Of a DNA stretch of 40,620 nucleotides, positions 38,093 through 40,620 are shown one piece after another. A program made the position numbers and the translations under genes. Source of the DNA: a virus. The stretch lies in IMG/VR virus record IMGVR_UViG_3300042294_001322, positions 1 through 40,620 of that record; one strand, given 5' to 3'. Within the stretch, counting starts at the first letter, position 1, and every line of letters starts with the position of its first letter. The notes beneath the pieces were generated by a model. That model was not told the DNA's origin. It searched no databases and worked only from the letters and a program-made list of their open reading frames with translations.

Positions 38093-38841
38093 TACTTCGC
38101 CGTCCTTCCACTCTTAAGTGCAGCGAGTCGTCGGCGAATCTCGGCGGCTGCCTCACGGGTCCCGCCTTCTACTCGGTTAGTTGTCTTCGCCAATGTCTTG
38201 GTTGCATCATAAATCATCTGCCCACCCTTTTTGACTCGTGCTTCACCAAGTTGCGCTAGATCATAGGCAGTAGACTTGCCAGCAGACTTCAATGCCTCGT
38301 TTGAACCATATCGTGTTGGTGCTGTGTATTTTACGCCATCAAATACTGTTTCTGCATTGCTAAACTTTCCAGCAGCATATGTTTGTGTAGCCGAACGCCC
38401 TGCTACATTGGCACTGCCCTTTGCATAGCCACCAGTCTCCTTAAGACCCTTGCCAAGTTGAATGGCAGTTTCCGCAGCCTGACCGCGACGAGCGGCACCA
38501 CGAACAACACGTCCCGCAGCCCCTGAAATTCGGACGGACGCTGGCGCAATCCTCGAAACCTTACCAGCAACCCCTGAAATTTTTCCCAGTACGCCGAATG
38601 CCTTACCAACTGGCAGGGCCATGGCAAGGGCCATGGGGTCCGACTGAAGACCTTTCTTCCCAAGGGTAACGATACCCGAGGTCAGCACCTCACCAGCGTC
38701 CTTGAGGCTAATGCTCTTGACGCCAGAGGCGGAGCCAGTAAGTGGCATCCCTGCCTTGAGCTTAAAGCCGATTGCCTCAGAACGACCAAGCTTACGCCCA
38801 GCGACGCCAGAGGTACGATTCATTTCCTTCTTCTTTGCCAT
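38092..38841 (-). CDS. Basic Gly/Ala-rich virion-like protein, paralogue A, 249 aa
   Basis: Shares its first roughly 80 residues with the 217-aa protein at 39264: MAKKKEMNRT, PLTGSASGVKSISLK, G(E)VLTSGIVT and MALPVGK. The rest (Ala/Gly/Arg-rich with GKAFGVLGKISGVAGKVSRI) is distinct. It is basic, without enzyme motifs. The duplication spans the HExxH gene, which lies between the two copies. A minor virion or DNA-condensing role is possible. Confidence 0.65.
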   Translation of the reverse strand: MAKKKEMNRTSGVAGRKLGRSEAIGFKLKAGMPLTGSASGVKSISLKDAGEVLTSGIVTLGKKGLQSDPMALAMALPVGKAFGVLGKISGVAGKVSRIAPASVRISGAAGRVVRGAARRGQAAETAIQLGKGLKETGGYAKGSANVAGRSATQTYAAGKFSNAETVFDGVKYTAPTRYGSNEALKSAGKSTAYDLAQLGEARVKKGGQMIYDATKTLAKTTNRVEGGTREAAAEIRRRLAALKSGRTAK

Positions 38842-39815
38842 TAGTCTTCTCCTATGCTCGGCATCGGTAGCAACCGAGCCAAAGGTACGGAAAGCGAGTC
38901 AGCCGCTCGTTCCGTTTCAACATCCCATACATGGCTGAGGATGCTATGGGCCGCTGATCCCAGCGACTCCTCCAACGCCTCAACAAGGCGCTCCACCCCT
39001 GCCTGGTGTAGGTGGATCAGTTCGTGCGCTACCACCCGTCGGATCTCGTCCTTCTTCTGCTTCCAGAGATCTGGAGAGAAGCGGATGGTGGCGTTGTACA
39101 GGTTCGTGCTGACTTCTACGTCAGCCCAGGAATCGTCAGGCGGAGCGCCAGCTCCTACCGTGACCGTCCAATGCCCCAGTCCGAGGATGTCCTTGCAGCG
39201 ATTGACGTATTGTGTAACTGCCTTGGACATTCGACCCCCTCTGAATCGGTGGCGTTGTAACTATTACTTACCTCGTGGGCGCTTTGGTGTTTTTCCTGCG
39301 GCCTTAATTGCCTTCTGAGCAATGCTCTCGTAGGCCTCATTAGTTCCCTTGAGAATCTGAGGAATACGAAGCATCTCGCGTGACGGCTCCCTGCCCCCAG
39401 CGATCATGCTTTCCAATCCCTTTTGGTTTACCGTTCCGCGTCCACGGCGAACAGTTGTTCCTGCGCCACCGACTCGTGGAAAGATTGACCCTGACGCCGC
39501 CCGATCTGTTTTCCCGTACCCATAAAGGAATCCAGCAACTCCAGTTCCAGGCTCTCGTTTTGGAGACAAATCTCTAGCAAGCAAATTTCCAGCACTCTTT
39601 GCCTTTAGCCTTGACTCAAGTGCAGCTGCTACTCTAGTTTTACCAGCTGCCCGAAACACTTTAGCAGCCTTGGCGACCTTGCCCAACGGCAGGGCCATGG
39701 CAAGTCCTTCTGGGGCAAACTGGAGCTTCCCACCACGGGTCGTGACGATACCCTGCGTGAGGGCTTCACCAGCCTGCTTTAGGCTGATGCTCTTGACGCC
39801 AGAGGCGGAGCCAGT
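38711..39815 (-). repeat. Duplicated coding segments of the two paralogues
   Basis: An exact 29-bp match links 38711-38739 and 39787-39815, and a 23-bp match links the two start regions (about 38819-38841 and 39895-39917). Another 17-bp match (GGCAGGGCCATGGCAAG) lies farther in. The identity is confined to the 5' parts of the genes, so it is a partial gene duplication kept for its N-terminal domain. Confidence 0.75.
38841..39230 (-). CDS. HExxH zinc-metalloprotease-like protein, 129 aa
   Basis: HELIH (69-73) in VVAHELIHLHQ with a downstream DVETERAADSL whose Glu may be the third zinc ligand, as in gluzincin-type and SprT/ImmA-like families. The N-terminus (TQYVNRCKDILGLGHWTVTV) is similar to SprT-like small phage proteins. 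Alone it could cut a phage or host protein; a prohead protease is conceivable as none other is seen, although it lies far from the capsid. GAGGGGGTCGA before ATG 39230. Confidence 0.65.
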   Translation of the reverse strand: MSKAVTQYVNRCKDILGLGHWTVTVGAGAPPDDSWADVEVSTNLYNATIRFSPDLWKQKKDEIRRVVAHELIHLHQAGVERLVEALEESLGSAAHSILSHVWDVETERAADSLSVPLARLLPMPSIGED

Positions 39816-39917
39816 CAATGGCTTGCCCGTCTTCATGCCAAAGCGAATCTGTTCCGCCTGGCTGATCTTCCGCTTGGCCGTGCCAGCGGTGCGGTTCATT
39901 TCCTTCTTCTTTGCCAT
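39264..39917 (-). CDS. Basic virion-like protein, paralogue B, 217 aa
   Basis: N-terminal region like the protein at 38092 (see there), then a basic Ala/Gly/Arg-rich remainder (AAKVFRAAGKTRVAAALESRLK, VGGAGTTVRRGRG) and a Lys-rich end KTPKRPRGK. No enzymatic motif. Only two bases separate it from the previous gene. Expressed near the start of the leftward transcript, so it may be made early in the late phase. Confidence 0.65.
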   Translation of the reverse strand: MAKKKEMNRTAGTAKRKISQAEQIRFGMKTGKPLTGSASGVKSISLKQAGEALTQGIVTTRGGKLQFAPEGLAMALPLGKVAKAAKVFRAAGKTRVAAALESRLKAKSAGNLLARDLSPKREPGTGVAGFLYGYGKTDRAASGSIFPRVGGAGTTVRRGRGTVNQKGLESMIAGGREPSREMLRIPQILKGTNEAYESIAQKAIKAAGKTPKRPRGK

Positions 39918-39919
39918 GA

Positions 39920-40294
39920 TTACTTACCGCCTCGGCGGGTCACTGGCTTATTTTGTCGGCTGTTTCTGCTGTTAGGGTAAGCAGCCATGTATCCAAAGTC
40001 TGGTGAGTTGCGCAGTGTCTTTTCCTTAATGCCCATTGGCTTAGTATTCCCACCTGGCTTAATATCCTTTGGCATTGGAACTGGCTTCTTCCGCTTGTCC
40101 TTCTTTGGACCTGGCATTGGACGAGGGATCGGAAGCGGGCGCTTCTTATTCCTGTCTGGCATTGGCTGTCGCTTACCGTCTGGGACTGGCTGCTTCTTGT
40201 AACGTGGTCCGCCGCGCTTCTCCTCATTACGAGGGACTGCCTTTTCGATTGGTGCTGGGGTCTTCTTCCCCATCAGAATCTTGCCCTTTGGCAT
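39920..40294 (-). CDS. First leftward gene: basic disordered protein, 124 aa
   Basis: Rich in Lys, Arg and Pro (KKRPLPIPRPMPGPKKDKRKKPVPMPKD), no hydrophobic core, ends PVTRRGGK. Probably disordered and nucleic-acid binding. I choose ATG 40294, six bases after AAGGAG; an in-frame ATG at 40318 has no site. It is the promoter-proximal gene of the long leftward operon. Function unknown. Confidence 0.6.
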   Translation of the reverse strand: MPKGKILMGKKTPAPIEKAVPRNEEKRGGPRYKKQPVPDGKRQPMPDRNKKRPLPIPRPMPGPKKDKRKKPVPMPKDIKPGGNTKPMGIKEKTLRNSPDFGYMAAYPNSRNSRQNKPVTRRGGK

Positions 40295-40324
40295 TTTAAA
40301 CTCCTTGGGTTGCCCCATTCTTAA

Positions 40325-40389
40325 TCTGGCCTAGCGGCCAGAGCGAACTCAAATTAAGTGAGAGACCGTTCTCTGGGAGGGTGAGTTCG
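40325..40389 (-). promoter_or_regulatory. Structured leader of the leftward transcript
   Basis: Two structures lie just upstream of the first leftward gene: a 7-bp stem with loop TAGC (40325-40342) and a nested stem formed by 8-bp outer arms (40344-40351, 40382-40389) and 5-bp inner arms (40361-40365, 40370-40374). Both would be in the 5' untranslated RNA. They could protect the long message or act as an antitermination site. Confidence 0.45.
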
Positions 40390-40455
40390 TTGCCCCCTCT
40401 TTTATCTCCCCCATATAACCAGAAAAACGGGGGTGTTTTGTCGAAAATAACATGG

Positions 40456-40469
40456 TTAAGATGTCTTAA
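40456..40469. promoter_or_regulatory. Palindrome TTAAGA-TG-TCTTAA
   Basis: A perfect 6-bp inverted repeat with 2-bp centre in the AT-rich segment, operator-like in size. TTAACAG direct repeats follow 30 bp away. Together they are candidate sites for an origin-binding or regulatory protein; none is identified. Confidence 0.45.
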
Positions 40470-40593
40470 TCTTTATGAGGGAGGCTGTTGAGCACAACTT
40501 AACAGGGTTGCGTTAACAGATTGGGGTGAAACCCTAGTCAAAAGGGGGGTGGCCTTATCAGAAGGGGTGTTCATTGCGGGGTTGGGTATTCCT

Positions 40594-40620
40594 AGACCAA
40601 ACGCCCACCCCCTCAGACAT
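40594..40620. repeat. Terminal direct repeat, right copy
   Basis: Identical to 1-27. It shows that the contig closes on itself; one copy should be removed when the genome is drawn as a circle. Confidence 0.95.

Larger units (their letters stand above)
40295..40620. promoter_or_regulatory. Left half of the divergent control region
   Basis: Gene-free and more AT-rich than the rest. Contains hairpin TCTGGCC/GGCCAGA (40325-40342), an 8-bp inverted repeat CGAACTCA/TGAGTTCG (40344-40389) with an inner AGAGA/TCTCT stem, palindrome TTAAGA-TG-TCTTAA (40456-40469), and direct repeats TTAACAG (40499-40505, 40513-40519). The leftward promoter must lie here. The nearest candidates are weak: TTGACT 40541-40536 with -10 TGTTAA, or a TTATAT at 40418-40413 with poor spacing. 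A phage-specific promoter or activator may be used. Confidence 0.55.

Noticed and set aside
40413-40444. Leftward promoter with -10 TTATAT and -35 TCGACA
   Set aside because: Spacer is 20 bp, too long for a standard promoter; with 17 bp the -35 has no match. Kept only as a weak possibility.
1-40620. Integrase, repressor or attachment site for lysogeny
   Set aside because: No tyrosine or serine recombinase motif, no CI-like protein and no tRNA-like attachment segment were seen in either strand.
1-40620. tRNA, rRNA or insertion sequences
   Set aside because: No cloverleaf with TTCRANY-type arm, no rRNA-like stretch and no transposase motif were noticed. A dedicated tRNA search was not possible.

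Overview
The window is a complete tailed-phage genome rather than a piece of a bacterial chromosome. The first 27 bases recur exactly as the last 27 (1-27 and 40594-40620), so the sequence closes into a circle of about 40,593 bp. This fits a circularly permuted or terminally redundant genome assembled from reads. There is no integrase, repressor, tRNA, IS or CRISPR that I can see, so the phage looks lytic. The host is probably an actinobacterium: the best promoters have TTGACA/TTGACT at -35 and TAGGGT, TAAGGT or TAGAAT at -10, the TAnnnT type common there. GC is high, GTG and TTG starts are frequent, and the lysis genes suit a host without an outer membrane. Host assignment is inference.

Layout: genes diverge from one roughly 770-bp control region spanning the circle junction (40295-40620 plus 1-473). 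The right arm (474-7203, + strand) has about 19 mostly small genes. The first four have their own repeated leaders (promoter and/or hairpin, then a shared ribosome-binding block). The rest overlap by 1-4 bases. They include several zinc-ribbon-like Cys-rich proteins, an exported RlpA-like double-psi beta-barrel protein, small membrane proteins, a zinc-ribbon/SH3-like protein and a DnaB-type helicase. The arm ends at a strong terminator (7241-7281) where it meets the other arm.

The left arm (40294 down to 7271, - strand) is an almost unbroken series of overlapping genes. In transcription order these are: small basic virion-like proteins, two paralogues and an HExxH protein; a tail fibre; a candidate small terminase; a lysis cassette (secreted Pro/Thr-rich protein, small holin, cysteine-peptidase endolysin with a holin-like C-terminus); a cytidylyltransferase and a GT-A glycosyltransferase; large terminase; portal; two very large proteins (865 and 1277 aa); scaffold; major capsid protein; a terminator/promoter junction; a GT-B glycosyltransferase; adaptor; two tail proteins; an XhlA-like membrane protein; a metallophosphoesterase; RmlD-like and epimerase genes; a recombination set (Cas4-like exonuclease, ERF annealing protein, possible SSB, resolvase-like nuclease); RmlC-like epimerase; and a DUF1599/Nmad1-like protein.

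How it works together: the right arm looks early (host takeover and helicase loading), while the left arm builds and releases virions and also carries recombination and sugar genes. No DNA polymerase, primase, tape-measure, tail-tube or tail-chaperone gene is recognisable. This points to dependence on host replication and to a short-tailed particle with internal ejection proteins, though the latter is inference. The most unusual features are the repeated early leaders, a three-copy element shared by the control region, the capsid-downstream leader and the endolysin linker, the endolysin-holin fusion, and the scattered sugar-modification genes without RmlA or RmlB.
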